A stretch of 64,000 nucleotides of DNA, taken from positions 104,615-168,614 of the forward strand of contig NZ_QNRU01000002.1 of NCBI RefSeq assembly GCF_003315235.1, given 5' to 3'. Positions 1 through 13,007 of this stretch are shown here, piece after piece. The first letter of the stretch is position 1; every line of letters begins with the position of its first letter. Source of the stretch: Neisseria gonorrhoeae (lineage in GTDB: Bacteria; Pseudomonadota; Gammaproteobacteria; Burkholderiales; Neisseriaceae). The translations under genes and the position numbers were made by a program. The notes below the pieces were generated by a model that did no database searches, was not told where the DNA came from, and saw only the letters and a list, made by a program, of their open reading frames with translations.

Positions 1-83
1 GCCAAAAGCCTGTCCTGCGCCGTTTCCGAAATATCCGGCCCCATCGCGGCAATGCCTGCACGCAGGCGTTCTTTACGTTCCAT
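1..83 (-). CDS. rsmG: 16S rRNA (guanine-N7) methyltransferase RsmG, 5' fragment
   Basis: Only the first 27 codons are inside the window; the gene continues off the left edge. The visible start reads MERKERLRAGIAAMG, which I recognise as the N-terminus of neisserial RsmG (GidB), the SAM-dependent enzyme that methylates a guanine of 16S rRNA in the 530 loop. An AGGAAG ribosome binding site lies about 7 bases before the ATG. The catalytic domain is not visible, so the call rests on recall of the N-terminal sequence. The membrane-protein gene upstream reads in the same direction, with an uptake-sequence hairpin between them. Confidence 0.7.
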   Translation of the reverse strand, partial: MERKERLRAGIAAMGPDISETAQDRLL

Positions 84-127
84 ATCTGCTTCCTGTCCAT
101 ATTCAGGCGTAATGTTAGCGGAAAAAC

Positions 128-165
128 ATGCCGTCTGAAACCGCGTATCGGGTTTCAGACGGCAT
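128..165. terminator. Inverted DNA uptake sequence pair
   Basis: ATGCCGTCTGAAACC (128-142) is repeated in inverse orientation at 151-165, giving a 15-bp stem with an 8-base loop. Such pairs of the neisserial 12-mer uptake sequence commonly act as intrinsic terminators as well as DNA-uptake signals. This one follows the membrane protein gene and precedes rsmG, both on the minus strand. Confidence 0.8.
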
Positions 166-177
166 TTCCGTTCCGTC

Positions 178-657
178 CTATTTTTTCCTGTGGAACACCA
201 CAGGCTGCACCGGCGCGCGCGTCAGGCGTTTCGGCAGCGTCAGCATAGACACCAGCCACACGGCAAACGCATATTCCGACACCGCCTCCCCGCTCAGCCC
301 GCCCAAGGCGGCACTGCCCAACAACAGCTTGAAAATCCAAGCCACCGCCGCGCAAGCCGCCACGCCCGACAGAAACAGCGCGTAACGCGAATGCCGCCGC
401 ATCATCTTTTTGTACGCCAGTTTCGTCAGGCCCGCCGACACAACCACATTCAAAAACGCAAGCACACCGAACACAAACCAAACAGTGCCGTCCCAACCGC
501 CACGCCGGCCGAATCCGCCGTCCGACACCGACACCAGCAGCCCCGCCCGTCCGAACGCACATGCAAAGGCATCATGCACCGCCAACGCAAACGGCAGCGT
601 CAAAAACACCAGCCCCGCAAACAGGGTCGCATAAGGATATTTCTCGTTCACAAACAT
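178..657 (-). CDS. Small multi-pass membrane protein of unknown function
   Basis: This reads as a 159-residue protein beginning MFVNEKYPYATLF. I chose this ATG because a strong GAGGGGGG ribosome binding site sits just before it; the reading frame stays open upstream but has no comparable site. About four hydrophobic stretches are visible, near residues 9-30, 55-75, 90-112 and 125-142, with basic connecting segments (KKMMRRHSR) and a basic C-terminus. This fits an inner-membrane protein with four passes. I do not recognise a family and infer no function. It lies upstream of rsmG on the same strand. Confidence 0.6.
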   Translation of the reverse strand: MFVNEKYPYATLFAGLVFLTLPFALAVHDAFACAFGRAGLLVSVSDGGFGRRGGWDGTVWFVFGVLAFLNVVVSAGLTKLAYKKMMRRHSRYALFLSGVAACAAVAWIFKLLLGSAALGGLSGEAVSEYAFAVWLVSMLTLPKRLTRAPVQPVVFHRKK

Positions 658-763
658 CGCCGTCCCCCCTCTTCCGAAGCAGGCCGCATTATACCGCGCA
701 CCGCCTTGCCGCCCGCCCGAAAAGTTGCACAAACAACCGTTTATATATATCATAACGAAAAAC

Positions 764-839
764 GCCGGTGTAGCTCAGTCGGTAGAGCAGCGCATTCGTA
801 ACGCGAAGGTCGGGGGTTCGATTCCCTTCTCCGGCACCA
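764..839 (+). tRNA. tRNA-Thr (anticodon CGU)
   Basis: A 76-base cloverleaf with encoded CCA. The anticodon loop TTCGTAA contains CGT, decoding ACG threonine codons, and the sequence closely parallels E. coli tRNA-Thr(CGU). The T arm contains GGTTCGATTC. By my pairing the acceptor stem has a U6-U67 opposition and the anticodon stem an A31-C39 opposition, slightly weaker than usual. A terminator follows immediately. Confidence 0.93.
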
Positions 840-844
840 ATACC

Positions 845-880
845 AAGCACAGACCCTCCCTCGGGAAGCCTGTGCTTTTT
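845..880 (+). terminator. Intrinsic terminator after tRNA-Thr
   Basis: AAGCACAG (845-852) pairs with CTGTGCTT (870-877) and is followed by a run of T. It begins 6 bases after the tRNA CCA end, so it most likely ends the tRNA transcript. Confidence 0.8.
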
Positions 881-908
881 CACATTTCCGCTTCAGACGG
901 CATCCGAT

Positions 909-2036
909 ATGAACTCCTCGCAACGCAAACGCCTTTCCGGCCGCTGGCTCAACTCCTACGAACGCTACCGCCACCGCCGCCTCATACATGCCGTGCGGCT
1001 CGGCGGAGCCGTCCTGTTCGCCACCGCACTCGCCCGGCTACTCCACCTCCAACACGGCGAATGGATAGGGATGACCGTCTTCGTCGTCCTCGGCATGCTC
1101 CAGTTCCAAGGCGCGATTTACTCCAAGGCGGTGGAACGTATGCTCGGTACGGTCATCGGGCTGGGCGCGGGTTTGGGCGTTTTATGGCTGAACCAGCATT
1201 ATTTCCACGGCAACCTCCTCTTCTACCTGACCATCGGCACGGCAAGCGCACTGGCCGGCTGGGCGGCGGTCGGCAAAAACGGCTACGTCCCTATGCTGGC
1301 GGGGCTGACGATGTGCATGCTCATCGGCGACAACGGCAGCGAATGGCTCGACAGCGGCCTGATGCGCGCGATGAACGTCCTCATCGGCGCCGCCATCGCC
1401 ATTGCCGCCGCCAAACTGCTGCCGCTGAAATCCACACTGATGTGGCGTTTCATGCTTGCCGACAACCTGGCCGACTGCAGCAAAATGATTGCCGAAATCA
1501 GCAACGGCAGGCGTATGACGCGCGAACGTTTGGAGCAGAATATGGTCAAAATGCGCCAAATCAACGCACGCATGGTCAAAAGCCGCAGCCACCTCGCCGC
1601 CACATCGGGCGAAAGCCGCATCAGCCCCTCCATGATGGAAGCCATGCAGCACGCCCACCGCAAAATCGTCAACACCACCGAGCTGCTCCTGACCACCGCC
1701 GCCAAGCTGCAATCTCCCAAACTCAACGGCAGCGAAATCCGGCTGCTCGACCGCCACTTCACACTGCTCCAAACCGACCTGCAACAAACCGCCGCCCTCA
1801 TCAACGGCAGACACGCCCGCCGCATCCGCATCGACACCGCCATCAACCCCGAACTGGAAGCCCTCGCCGAACACCTCCACTACCAATGGCAGGGCTTCCT
1901 CTGGCTCAGCACCAATATGCGTCAGGAAATTTCCGCCCTCGTCATCCTGCTGCAACGCACCCGCCGCAAATGGCTGGATGCCCACGAACGCCAACACCTG
2001 CGCCAAAGCCTGCTTGAAACACGGGAACACGGCTGA
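909..2036 (+). CDS. FUSC-family inner-membrane protein (putative aromatic-acid-type exporter)
   Basis: A 375-residue protein. The N-terminal half (about residues 25-170) carries some six hydrophobic segments with the pattern typical of the FUSC/YccS-type membrane domain (for example GEWIGMTVFVVLGMLQFQG). It is followed by a long soluble, helical C-terminal half rich in Arg and Gln (residues 180-375). FUSC proteins are proposed efflux components for aromatic carboxylic acids or related compounds; the substrate here cannot be inferred. The ATG lies just after a single uptake sequence (about 891-902). The gene stands alone and ends at an uptake-sequence hairpin. Confidence 0.75.
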   Translation: MNSSQRKRLSGRWLNSYERYRHRRLIHAVRLGGAVLFATALARLLHLQHGEWIGMTVFVVLGMLQFQGAIYSKAVERMLGTVIGLGAGLGVLWLNQHYFHGNLLFYLTIGTASALAGWAAVGKNGYVPMLAGLTMCMLIGDNGSEWLDSGLMRAMNVLIGAAIAIAAAKLLPLKSTLMWRFMLADNLADCSKMIAEISNGRRMTRERLEQNMVKMRQINARMVKSRSHLAATSGESRISPSMMEAMQHAHRKIVNTTELLLTTAAKLQSPKLNGSEIRLLDRHFTLLQTDLQQTAALINGRHARRIRIDTAINPELEALAEHLHYQWQGFLWLSTNMRQEISALVILLQRTRRKWLDAHERQHLRQSLLETREHG

Positions 2037-2048
2037 CGGCCGGACACG

Positions 2049-2083
2049 ATGCCGTCTGAAACGCCTGCCGCTTCAGACGGCAT
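2049..2083. terminator. Inverted uptake-sequence hairpin
   Basis: ATGCCGTCTGAA (2049-2060) and TTCAGACGGCAT (2072-2083) form a stem with an 11-base loop just after the FUSC gene. It also marks the left edge of the restriction-modification insertion. Confidence 0.8.
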
Positions 2084-2144
2084 CGGTCCGATAAACACCC
2101 TGACGGTTTTGCTATAATCTGCCGCAAAACCCCAAGGAAAAACC

Positions 2145-2982
2145 ATGAACATTATCGATGCCATCATCAATTTGGCTAACAACCCTGTTGTCGGGGTCGA
2201 ATCCCATTCTCAAAGCAACAATCGTGCCAATCAGGCAGGTGATGCTTTGGAAGAATATGTAAAAGACTTGTTTTCCGGCAGTTTCAACCTAAATGAAACC
2301 CAACGCATAGCCCGACACGCAAAAGTATTCTCATATTTGGGCAACAACTCCAACCCTCCTGATGCCATGTTGCGAAACGGGGATGCCATCGAAGTTAAGA
2401 AAATTGAAAGTAAAGATTCCGCACTGGCGCTGAATAGCAGCCACCCAAAATCAAAGCTCTCTGTTGATGACAGCATGCTTACAAAAGCCTGCAAAGATGC
2501 GGAAAAATGGGAAGAGAAAGACATTATCTATAATTGTCGGCGTCGTTGACAAAAAGAAAAACCTCAAACACTTGGCAATGGTTTACGGAATCGACTACTG
2601 CGCCGATGCCGAATGCTATTTGAAGATAAAAAATCAAATTAAGGAAGGAATCGGCAACATCGGCGGCATACAGTTTGCAGAAACCAAAGAGCTGGGCAGG
2701 GTCAACCGCATTGATCCGCTCAACATAACTTATCTGAGAGTACGGGGTATGTGGGGAATCGAAAATCCATGGTTTGTCTTCAACTATATTTACCAACGGA
2801 ATATGGAAAAAAGTTTCAATTTCATGGCCATTATCAACGAAGACAAATGGAACAGTTTTAACAATACAGACAAGCTGCTTGCCATACAGGATTCCAAACT
2901 GGCCATTTCCGACATTAAAATTAAAAATCCCAACAACCCGGCGCGATTAAGAAATGCAAAACTCATCACCTACCACTTATAA
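2145..2982 (+). pseudogene. Type II restriction endonuclease, NgoPII-like (GGCC), frameshifted
   Basis: Two overlapping frames together encode what I recognise as the NgoPII restriction enzyme. The first runs MNIIDAIINL to KDIIYNCRRR and stops at about 2549; the second resumes at IVGVVDKKKN and ends YHL at 2982. TAT followed by AATT at 2529-2535 has one A too many. Removing one A at 2532/2533 restores a continuous 278-codon frame, matching my recollection of the enzyme's length. R.NgoPII cleaves GGCC. As it stands, the product would be truncated near residue 134 and presumably inactive. Base composition is clearly more AT-rich than the flanking genes, suggesting transfer. A sequencing error cannot be excluded. 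Confidence 0.85.
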
Positions 2983-3979
2983 TCCTATGAAAATCATTAG
3001 TTTGTTTAGCGGTTGCGGCGGTTTGGATTTGGGTTTCGAAAAAGCGGGATTTGAAATCCCCGCCGCCAACGAATACGATAAAACCATTTGGGCAACCTTC
3101 AAGGCAAACCATCCAAAGACCCATTTGATAGAAGGCGATATACGCAAGATTAAAGAAGAAGATTTCCCTGAAGAAATCGACGGGATTATCGGCGGCCCAC
3201 CCTGCCAGTCTTGGTCTGAAGCGGGAGCTTTGCGCGGCATCGACGATGCGCGCGGACAGTTGTTTTTCGACTACATCCGTATTTTGAAAAGCAAACAGCC
3301 AAAATTCTTTTTAGCGGAAAACGTCAGCGGAATGCTGGCAAACCGCCACAACGGAGCCGTACAAAACCTGCTGAAAATGTTTGACGGATGCGGATACGAC
3401 GTAACCTTGACTATGGCCAACGCCAAAGACTACGGTGTAGCACAGGAACGCAAAAGGGTCTTCTACATCGGTTTCCGTAAAGACTTGGAAATAAAATTTT
3501 CTTTTCCAAAAGGTTCGACGGTCGAAGACAAAGACAAGATTACATTGAAAGACGTTATTTGGGATTTGCAGGACACAGCCGTACCTTCCGCCCCGCAAAA
3601 CAAGACCAACCCCGACGCAGTCAACAACAACGAATATTTTACCGGCAGTTTTTCCCCTATTTTTATGAGCCGGAACCGAGTTAAAGCGTGGGATGAACAG
3701 GGTTTTACCGTCCAAGCTTCAGGCAGGCAGTGCCAACTGCACCCGCAAGCCCCAAAGATGGAAAAGCACGGGGCAAACGACTACCGTTTTGCTGCCGGCA
3801 AAGAAACACTATATCGGAGGATGACGGTACGCGAAGTCGCAAGAATCCAAGGCTTTCCCGACAACTTCAAATTCATCTATCAAAATGTCAACGACGCATA
3901 CAAAATGATTGGCAACGCCGTCCCCGTCAACCTTGCCTACGAAATTGCAGCGGCAATTAAAAAAACCCTAGAAAGGTGA
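2954..3979 (+). CDS. Cytosine-5 DNA methyltransferase, M.NgoPII-like (GGCC)
   Basis: A C5-methyltransferase with the family motifs in order. Motif I is [12 protein letters not shown], motif IV is [12 protein letters not shown] with the catalytic Cys, and motif VI is the ENV in FLAENVSG. Motif VIII appears as [10 protein letters not shown], and motifs IX-X lie in [11 protein letters not shown] and [11 protein letters not shown] recognise it as the NgoPII methylase, which protects GGCC sites. The 341-codon start at 2954 overlaps the end of the endonuclease gene; an internal ATG at 2987 (MKIISLF) would place the start right at motif I. Neither has a strong ribosome binding site. The gene is intact while the partner nuclease is broken, so it probably acts as an orphan methylase. 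Confidence 0.9.
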   Translation: MQNSSPTTYNPMKIISLFSGCGGLDLGFEKAGFEIPAANEYDKTIWATFKANHPKTHLIEGDIRKIKEEDFPEEIDGIIGGPPCQSWSEAGALRGIDDARGQLFFDYIRILKSKQPKFFLAENVSGMLANRHNGAVQNLLKMFDGCGYDVTLTMANAKDYGVAQERKRVFYIGFRKDLEIKFSFPKGSTVEDKDKITLKDVIWDLQDTAVPSAPQNKTNPDAVNNNEYFTGSFSPIFMSRNRVKAWDEQGFTVQASGRQCQLHPQAPKMEKHGANDYRFAAGKETLYRRMTVREVARIQGFPDNFKFIYQNVNDAYKMIGNAVPVNLAYEIAAAIKKTLER

Positions 3980-4120
3980 AACACCCTTCCTACAGGCATC
4001 TGCCTTGTCGTCATGCCCGAATAACGGTACTATTCGCAGTTAACGGTCTTTATGCCGTCTGAACGGCTTGGAGCGCGTTCGAACGGCTGCCCGCCTACCT
4101 TATCTTACCGAAAGAACAAT

Positions 4121-4678
4121 ATGATCAACGATATTCAAAAAACAGCCGAAGGCAAGATGCAGCGTTCGGTCGAAGTACTGAAAGAAAATCTGGCGAAAGT
4201 GCGTACCGGCCGCGCGCATACCGGCCTGCTCGACCAAGTGGAAGTCGAATACTGGGGCAGCATGGTCCCCGTCAGCCAGGTTGCCAACGTAACCCTTTTG
4301 GACGCGCGCACCATCGGCGTGAAACCGTTTGAGGGCAATATGGCGGCCAAAGTCGAGAAAGCCATCCGCGATTCAAACTTGGGACTGAACCCGGCAGCTG
4401 TCGGCGATTTGATCCGCGTGCCGATGCCCATGCTGACCGAGGAACGCCGCAAAAACCTGATTAAAGTCGTGCGCGGCGAGGCGGAAGAAGGACGCGTCTC
4501 TATCCGCAACGTGCGCCGCGATGCCAACGACCACATCAAAAAACTCCTCAAAGACAAAGAAATTTCCGAAGACGAGGCACGTCGCGGCGAAGAGGCGGTT
4601 CAAAAACTGACCGACAAGTACATTGCCGAAGCCGATAAGGTTTTGGCTGCCAAAGAAGAAGACCTGATGGCGGTTTAA
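4121..4678 (+). CDS. frr: Ribosome recycling factor
   Basis: A 185-residue protein, the normal length of RRF, starting [16 protein letters not shown] works with EF-G and IF3 to split the post-termination ribosome. The hallmark [13 protein letters not shown] near the N-terminus and the C-terminal helix [26 protein letters not shown] are intact. The ATG at 4121 was chosen over upstream starts because these merely translate an uptake sequence (MPSER). It is the first gene of the envelope-synthesis run frr-uppS-cdsA-dxr-rseP-bamA. Confidence 0.97.
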   Translation: MINDIQKTAEGKMQRSVEVLKENLAKVRTGRAHTGLLDQVEVEYWGSMVPVSQVANVTLLDARTIGVKPFEGNMAAKVEKAIRDSNLGLNPAAVGDLIRVPMPMLTEERRKNLIKVVRGEAEEGRVSIRNVRRDANDHIKKLLKDKEISEDEARRGEEAVQKLTDKYIAEADKVLAAKEEDLMAV

Positions 4679-4733
4679 ATCTCACGGCGCGGCGTTCAGA
4701 CGGCATTTGAACGCCGAACCGCGAAAGGCAGAT

Positions 4734-5480
4734 ATGAAGAGCAGCACGCAGACCATTTTGGAACACACCGCCATCCCGAGGCACATCGCCGTAATTATGG
4801 ACGGCAACGGCCGTTGGGCGAAAAAACGTTTTCTCCCGCGTATAATGGGACACAAACGCGGCTTGGACGCGTTGGAAAATATGGTGAAGCATTGCGCCAA
4901 ACTGGGCGTGCAATATCTGACCGTGTTTGCCTTTTCAACCGAAAACTGGCGTCGCCCCGAAGACGAAGTTTCGTTCCTGATGGGGCTGTTTTTACAGGCT
5001 TTGCAAAAACAGGTACGCCGCCTGCACGAAAACAATATGCGCCTGAAAATATTGGGCAGCCGCGAACGCTTTAATCGGCAGATTCTGCAAGGTATCGAAG
5101 AGGCGGAAGCCTTGACGGCAAATAATACCGGTCTGACCCTGAGCATTGCTGCGGATTACGGCGGCCGCTGGGATATTTTGCAGGCGGCAAACAAACTGAT
5201 TGCCGAAGGCGTATCCGAGATTACGGAAGACACGCTGGCCAAACACTTGATGCTGGGCGACGCGCCGGAACCGGATTTGTTCATCCGCACGGGCGGAGAA
5301 ACGCGCATCAGCAATTTCCTGCTCTGGCAGATGGCGTATGCAGAACTGTATTTCACCGACATCCTGTGGCCCGATTTCGACGAAACCGCCTTAGATGCCG
5401 CCGTCGCTTCGTTCCAAAAACGCGAACGGCGGTTCGGACGCACTTCCGAGCAACTGCCTATCGGACAGCAAAGGAACTGA
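4734..5480 (+). CDS. uppS: Undecaprenyl diphosphate synthase
   Basis: A 248-residue cis-prenyltransferase that extends farnesyl-PP to undecaprenyl-PP, the lipid carrier for peptidoglycan and glycan assembly. The diphosphate-binding motif VIMDGNGRWAKKR with its catalytic Asp lies near residue 20. FAFSTENWRRP and the C-terminal IRTGGETRISNFLLWQ are also present. The start at 4734 (MKSSTQ) follows an AAAGG site; the frame upstream again runs through an uptake sequence (4696-4706). It is separated from cdsA by 2 bases, implying cotranscription. Confidence 0.96.
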   Translation: MKSSTQTILEHTAIPRHIAVIMDGNGRWAKKRFLPRIMGHKRGLDALENMVKHCAKLGVQYLTVFAFSTENWRRPEDEVSFLMGLFLQALQKQVRRLHENNMRLKILGSRERFNRQILQGIEEAEALTANNTGLTLSIAADYGGRWDILQAANKLIAEGVSEITEDTLAKHLMLGDAPEPDLFIRTGGETRISNFLLWQMAYAELYFTDILWPDFDETALDAAVASFQKRERRFGRTSEQLPIGQQRN

Positions 5481-5482
5481 AT

Positions 5483-6280
5483 ATGCTGAAACAACGGGTA
5501 ATAACCGCTATGTGGCTGCTGCCGCTGATGCTGGGCATGCTGTTTTACGCGCCGCAATGGCTGTGGGCTGCATTTTGCGGGCTGATTGCCCTGACCGCCT
5601 TGTGGGAGTATGCCCGTATGGCCGGTTTGTGCAAAACCGAAACCAACCATTACCTCGCCGCAACCTTGGTTTTCGGCGTAGTTGCCTATGCGGGCGGCTG
5701 GATGCTGCCTAATTTGGTTTGGTATGTTGTTTTGGCATTTTGGCTCGCCGTTATGCCTTTGTGGTTGAGATTCAAATGGAGGCTCAACGGCGGTTGGCAG
5801 GTTTATGCCGTCGGCTGGCTTTTGCTCATGCCGTTTTGGTTCGCGCTCGTATCCCTGCGCCCGCATCCCGATGATGCCCTGCCGCTGCTCGCCGTGATGG
5901 GTTTGGTCTGGGTTGCCGACGTTTGCGCGTATTTCAGCGGCAAGGCGCTCGGCAAACACAAAATCGCACCGGCAATCAGCCCCGGCAAGAGCTGGGAAGG
6001 CGCAATCGGCGGTGCGGTTTGCGTGGCAGTGTACATGACTGCCGTACGAAGTGCCGGCTGGCTGGCATTCGATACAGGCTGGTTCGATACCGTGTTAATC
6101 GGTTTGGTGTTGACCGTTGTCAGCGTATGCGGCGACCTGTTGGAAAGCTGGCTCAAGCGCGCGGCAGGCATCAAAGACAGCAGCAACCTGCTGCCCGGAC
6201 ACGGCGGCGTGTTCGACCGTACCGACAGCCTGATTGCCGTTATCAGCGTCTATGCGGCGATAATGTCGGTTTTAAATTGA
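5483..6280 (+). CDS. cdsA: Phosphatidate cytidylyltransferase (CDP-diglyceride synthase)
   Basis: A 265-residue integral membrane enzyme that makes CDP-diacylglycerol from phosphatidate and CTP, the branch point for all phospholipids. About seven to eight membrane segments are visible. The family signature at the C-terminus is present: [18 protein letters not shown] followed by [15 protein letters not shown]. The start lies 2 bases after uppS with AAGGA as ribosome binding site inside the uppS end. An uptake-sequence hairpin follows. Confidence 0.95.
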   Translation: MLKQRVITAMWLLPLMLGMLFYAPQWLWAAFCGLIALTALWEYARMAGLCKTETNHYLAATLVFGVVAYAGGWMLPNLVWYVVLAFWLAVMPLWLRFKWRLNGGWQVYAVGWLLLMPFWFALVSLRPHPDDALPLLAVMGLVWVADVCAYFSGKALGKHKIAPAISPGKSWEGAIGGAVCVAVYMTAVRSAGWLAFDTGWFDTVLIGLVLTVVSVCGDLLESWLKRAAGIKDSSNLLPGHGGVFDRTDSLIAVISVYAAIMSVLN

Positions 6281-6284
6281 TTCT

Positions 6285-6313
6285 ATGCCGTCTGAAAACG
6301 CTTCAGACGGCAT
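6285..6313. terminator. Inverted uptake-sequence hairpin between cdsA and dxr
   Basis: ATGCCGTCTGAA and TTCAGACGGCAT are separated by only 5 bases, giving a tight hairpin 4 bases after cdsA. With no long T run on the plus strand it may only partly terminate. Confidence 0.7.
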
Positions 6314-6335
6314 CCGGTATAAAGTTATCCTCATT

Positions 6336-7520
6336 ATGACACCACAAGTCCTGACCATATTAGGCAGTACCGGCAGCATAGGCGAAAGCACGCTGGACGT
6401 TGTCTCCCGCCATCCCGAAAAATTCCGCGTATTCGCGCTGGCAGGGCATAAGCAGGTCGAGAAACTGGCGGCTCAATGTCAAACGTTCCGCCCCGAATAT
6501 GCCGTCGTTGCCGATGCCGAACACGCCGCCCGGCTTGAAGCCCTGTTGAAACGCGACGGCACGGCGACTCAGGTTTTACACGGCGCGCAGGCATTGGTTG
6601 CCGTTGCGTCTGCCGACGAAGTCAGCGGCGTCATGTGCGCCATCGTCGGGGCGGCGGGGCTGCCTTCCGCGCTCGCAGCGGCGCAAAAAGGCAAAACCAT
6701 TTATCTGGCAAACAAAGAAACGCTGGTGGTTTCCGGCGCGTTGTTTATGGAAACCGCCCGCGCAAACGGCGCGGCAGTGTTGCCCGTCGACAGCGAACAC
6801 AACGCCATTTTCCAAGTTTTGCCGCGCGATTACACAGACCGTCTGAACGAACACGGCATCGATTCGATTATCCTGACCGCTTCCGGCGGCCCGTTTTTAA
6901 CAACCGATTTAAGCACGTTCGACAGCATTACGCCCGAGCAGGCGGTCAAACACCCCAATTGGCGTATGGGGCGCAAAATCTCCGTCGATTCAGCCACTAT
7001 GGCAAACAAGGGCTTGGAACTGATTGAAGCGCATTGGCTGTTCAACTGTCCGCCCGACAAACTCGAAGTCGTCATCCATCCCCAATCCGTGATACACAGT
7101 ATGGTGCGCTACCGCGACGGCTCCGTGCTGGCGCAACTGGGCAATCCCGATATGCGAACGCCCATCGCCTATTGTTTGGGCTTGCCCGAGCGCATCGATT
7201 CGGGTGTCGGCAAACTCGATTTCGGCGCATTGTCCGCGCTGACCTTCCAAAAGCCCGACTTCGGCCGCTTCCCCTGCCTGAAGTTCGCCTATGAAACCAT
7301 AAACGCAGGCGGAGCCGCGCCCTGCGTATTGAACGCCGCCAACGAAACCGCCGTCGCCGCCTTTTTGGACGGACAGATTAAGTTTACCGACATTGCCAAA
7401 ACCGTCGCCCACTGTCTTGCACAAGACTTTTCAAACGGCATGGGCGATATAGAAGGACTGTTGGCGCAAGATGCCCGGACACGCGCACAAGCGCGGGCAT
7501 TTATCGGCACACTGCGCTGA
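6336..7520 (+). CDS. dxr: 1-deoxy-D-xylulose 5-phosphate reductoisomerase
   Basis: A 394-residue enzyme of the MEP isoprenoid pathway that converts DXP to 2-C-methyl-D-erythritol 4-phosphate using NADPH. The NADPH-binding [14 protein letters not shown] is at residues 9-22, with [11 protein letters not shown], the metal/substrate motif [10 protein letters not shown] and the flexible-loop region [17 protein letters not shown] further on. It supplies precursors for UppS encoded nearby. The ATG at 6336 was chosen over an upstream frame that translates the uptake sequence. Confidence 0.97.
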   Translation: MTPQVLTILGSTGSIGESTLDVVSRHPEKFRVFALAGHKQVEKLAAQCQTFRPEYAVVADAEHAARLEALLKRDGTATQVLHGAQALVAVASADEVSGVMCAIVGAAGLPSALAAAQKGKTIYLANKETLVVSGALFMETARANGAAVLPVDSEHNAIFQVLPRDYTDRLNEHGIDSIILTASGGPFLTTDLSTFDSITPEQAVKHPNWRMGRKISVDSATMANKGLELIEAHWLFNCPPDKLEVVIHPQSVIHSMVRYRDGSVLAQLGNPDMRTPIAYCLGLPERIDSGVGKLDFGALSALTFQKPDFGRFPCLKFAYETINAGGAAPCVLNAANETAVAAFLDGQIKFTDIAKTVAHCLAQDFSNGMGDIEGLLAQDARTRAQARAFIGTLR

Positions 7521-7554
7521 TACCGTCCGAACACCGTTATCAAAGGAAAACCAT

Positions 7555-8895
7555 TTGCAAACCCTTCTAGCTTTTATCTTCGCCATCCTGATTTTGGTCA
7601 GCCTGCACGAATTCGGACACTACATCGTCGCCAGGTTGTGCGGCGTCAAGGTTGTGCGTTTTTCCGTCGGCTTCGGCAAACCGTTTTTCACCCGAAAGCG
7701 CGGCGACACCGAATGGTGCCTCGCCCCGATTCCGTTGGGCGGCTACGTCAAAATGGTCGATACGCGCGAAGGCGAAGTATCAGAAGCCGATTTACCCTAC
7801 GCTTTTGACAAACAACACCCCGCCAAGCGCATCGCCATCGTCGCCGCCGGTCCGCTGACCAACCTCGCACTGGCGGTTTTGCTGTACGGACTGAGCTTTT
7901 CCTTCGGCGTAACCGAACTGCGGCCCTATGTCGGCACAGTCGAACCCGACACCATTGCCGCCCGCACCGGCTTCCAAAGCGGCGACAAAATACAATCCGT
8001 CAACGGCGTTTCCGTCCAAGACTGGAGCAGCGCGCAAACCGAAATCGTCCTCAACCTCGAAGCCGGCAAAGTCGCCGTCGGCGTTCAGACGGCATCGGGC
8101 GCGCAAACCGTCCGCACCATCGATGCCGCAGGCACGCCGGAAGCCGGTAAAATCGCAAAAAACCAAGGCTACATCGGACTGATGCCCTTTAAAATCACAA
8201 CCGTTGCCGGCGGCGTGGAAAAAGGCAGCCCCGCCGAAAAAGCAGGCCTGAAACCGGGCGACAGGCTGACTGCCGCCGACGGCAAACCCATCGCCTCATG
8301 GCAGGAATGGGCAAACCTGACCCGCCAAAGCCCGGGCAAAAAAATCACCCTGACCTACGAACGCGCCGGACAAACCCATACCGCCGACATCCGCCCCGAT
8401 ACTGTCGAACAGCCCGACCACACCCTGATCGGGCGCGTCGGCCTCCGTCCGCAGCCGGACAGGGCGTGGGACGCGCAAATCCGCCGCAGCTACCGTCCGT
8501 CTGTTGTCCGCGCATTCGGCATGGGCTGGGAAAAAACCGTTTCCCACTCGTGGACAACCCTCAAATTTTTCGGCAAACTAATCAGCGGCAACGCCTCTGT
8601 CAGCCATATTTCCGGGCCGCTGACCATTGCCGACATTGCCGGACAGTCCGCCGAACTCGGCTTGCAAAGTTATTTGGAATTTTTAGCGTTGGTCAGCATC
8701 AGCCTCGGCGTGCTGAACCTGCTGCCCGTCCCCGTTTTGGACGGCGGGCACCTCGTGTTTTATACTGTCGAATGGATACGCGGCAAACCTTTGGGCGAAC
8801 GTGTCCAAAACATCGGTTTGCGCTTCGGGCTCGCCCTGATGATGCTGATGATGGCGGCCGCCTTCTTCAACGACGTTACCCGGCTGATCGGTTAG
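7555..8895 (+). CDS. rseP: RseP-type site-2 intramembrane zinc metalloprotease
   Basis: A 446-residue S2P protease of the inner membrane. The zinc motif HEFGH lies in the first membrane helix (residues 18-22). Two PDZ-like regions follow in the middle (about 120-205 and 210-290, for example [17 protein letters not shown]), and the second metal motif [12 protein letters not shown] lies near residue 390 before a C-terminal helix. In E. coli the homologue cleaves anti-sigma E. The best start is a TTG at 7555 preceded by AAAGGAAAA; no ATG gives the normal length. A consensus uptake sequence lies within the coding region near 8084. It lies directly upstream of bamA. Confidence 0.93.
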   Translation: MQTLLAFIFAILILVSLHEFGHYIVARLCGVKVVRFSVGFGKPFFTRKRGDTEWCLAPIPLGGYVKMVDTREGEVSEADLPYAFDKQHPAKRIAIVAAGPLTNLALAVLLYGLSFSFGVTELRPYVGTVEPDTIAARTGFQSGDKIQSVNGVSVQDWSSAQTEIVLNLEAGKVAVGVQTASGAQTVRTIDAAGTPEAGKIAKNQGYIGLMPFKITTVAGGVEKGSPAEKAGLKPGDRLTAADGKPIASWQEWANLTRQSPGKKITLTYERAGQTHTADIRPDTVEQPDHTLIGRVGLRPQPDRAWDAQIRRSYRPSVVRAFGMGWEKTVSHSWTTLKFFGKLISGNASVSHISGPLTIADIAGQSAELGLQSYLEFLALVSISLGVLNLLPVPVLDGGHLVFYTVEWIRGKPLGERVQNIGLRFGLALMMLMMAAAFFNDVTRLIG

Positions 8896-8951
8896 ATTTT
8901 ACGTTTCGGAATGCAGTCTGAAACCGCATTCCGCACCACAAGGAACTTACG

Positions 8952-11896
<2,945 letters not shown>

Positions 11897-11928
11897 CCCT
11901 TTCAGACGGCATACCAAACAGGAAAACC

Positions 11929-12972
11929 ATGATTCCGGCCACCTGCACCCTGTCCCAAATCACCGCGCGGCTCGGCGGCGAATGGCGCGGCGAGGACATT
12001 TCCGTTACCGCCGTGCGCCCGCTCGCAGACGCGCAGGCGGAACACATCAGCTTCCTCGCCAATCCGAAATACAAAGCCGAAGTCCACGACAGCAGCGCGG
12101 GCGCGATCATCGTTTCCGCCAAAGCAGCAGACGGATTTGAAGGGCGCAACCTGATTGTCGCCGACGATCCCTATCTCTATTTCGCCAAAGTCGCGCGCCT
12201 GTTTTCACCCGTCGTCAAAGCGCGCGGCGGCATCCATCCGACCGCCGTCGTCGAACCGGGCGCGACCGTTCCCGCAAGCTGTGAAATCGGCGCGAACGCC
12301 TACATCGGCGCGAACACCGTGCTCGGCGAAGGCTGCCGCATCTTGGCAAACGCCGTCGTCCAACACGATTGCAAACTGGGCGACGAAGTCGTCCTGCATC
12401 CCAACGCCGTCGTTTATTACGGCTGCACACTCGGCAGACACGTCGAAATCCACAGCGGCGCGGTCATCGGCGCGGACGGTTTCGGACTCGCCTTCGCCGG
12501 CGATTCGTGGTTCAAAATCCCGCAAACCGGCGCGGTAACGCTGGGCGACGACGTAGAAATCGGCTCGAACACCAACATCGACCGCGGCGCGATGAGCGAC
12601 ACCACCGTCGGCAACGGCACCAAAATCGACAACCAAGTCCAAATCGGACACAACTGCAAAATCGGTTCGCACACCGTCATCGCCGCCAAAACGGGCATCT
12701 CAGGCAGCGTAACCATAGGCAGCTACTGCATCATCGGCGGCGGAGTCGGCACGGTCGGACACATCGAAATCGCCGACAAAACCACCATCGGCGGCGGCAC
12801 GTCCGTTACCCACAGCATTACCGAAAGCGGCAAACACATCGCCGGCATCTTCCCGATGTCCACCCATAAAGAATGGGCGCGCAACGCCGTTTACATCCAC
12901 CGCTTAAGCGAAATGAACAAACGCCTCAAAACGCTGGAACAGCAGCTTTCAGACAGCAAAGACACGCAATAA
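11929..12972 (+). CDS. lpxD: UDP-3-O-(3-hydroxyacyl)glucosamine N-acyltransferase
   Basis: A 347-residue enzyme that adds the second, N-linked 3-hydroxyacyl chain in lipid A synthesis, using acyl-ACP. An N-terminal uridine-binding domain (residues 1-100) precedes a long left-handed parallel beta helix. The helix shows repeated hexapeptides such as [18 protein letters not shown] and IGSNTN. The catalytic His region [17 protein letters not shown] and the C-terminal helix that ends the trimer are present. It sits between skp and fabZ in the usual bamA-skp-lpxD-fabZ order. Confidence 0.96.
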   Translation: MIPATCTLSQITARLGGEWRGEDISVTAVRPLADAQAEHISFLANPKYKAEVHDSSAGAIIVSAKAADGFEGRNLIVADDPYLYFAKVARLFSPVVKARGGIHPTAVVEPGATVPASCEIGANAYIGANTVLGEGCRILANAVVQHDCKLGDEVVLHPNAVVYYGCTLGRHVEIHSGAVIGADGFGLAFAGDSWFKIPQTGAVTLGDDVEIGSNTNIDRGAMSDTTVGNGTKIDNQVQIGHNCKIGSHTVIAAKTGISGSVTIGSYCIIGGGVGTVGHIEIADKTTIGGGTSVTHSITESGKHIAGIFPMSTHKEWARNAVYIHRLSEMNKRLKTLEQQLSDSKDTQ

Positions 12973-13007
12973 ATCCAAACCGACTTTATTCAAGGAATAC
13001 GACAGAC

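Noticed and set aside
4052..4120. Upstream extensions of frr, dxr and skp starting MPSE
   Set aside because: MPSE is the translation of the uptake sequence ATGCCGTCTGAA; better starts with ribosome binding sites lie downstream.
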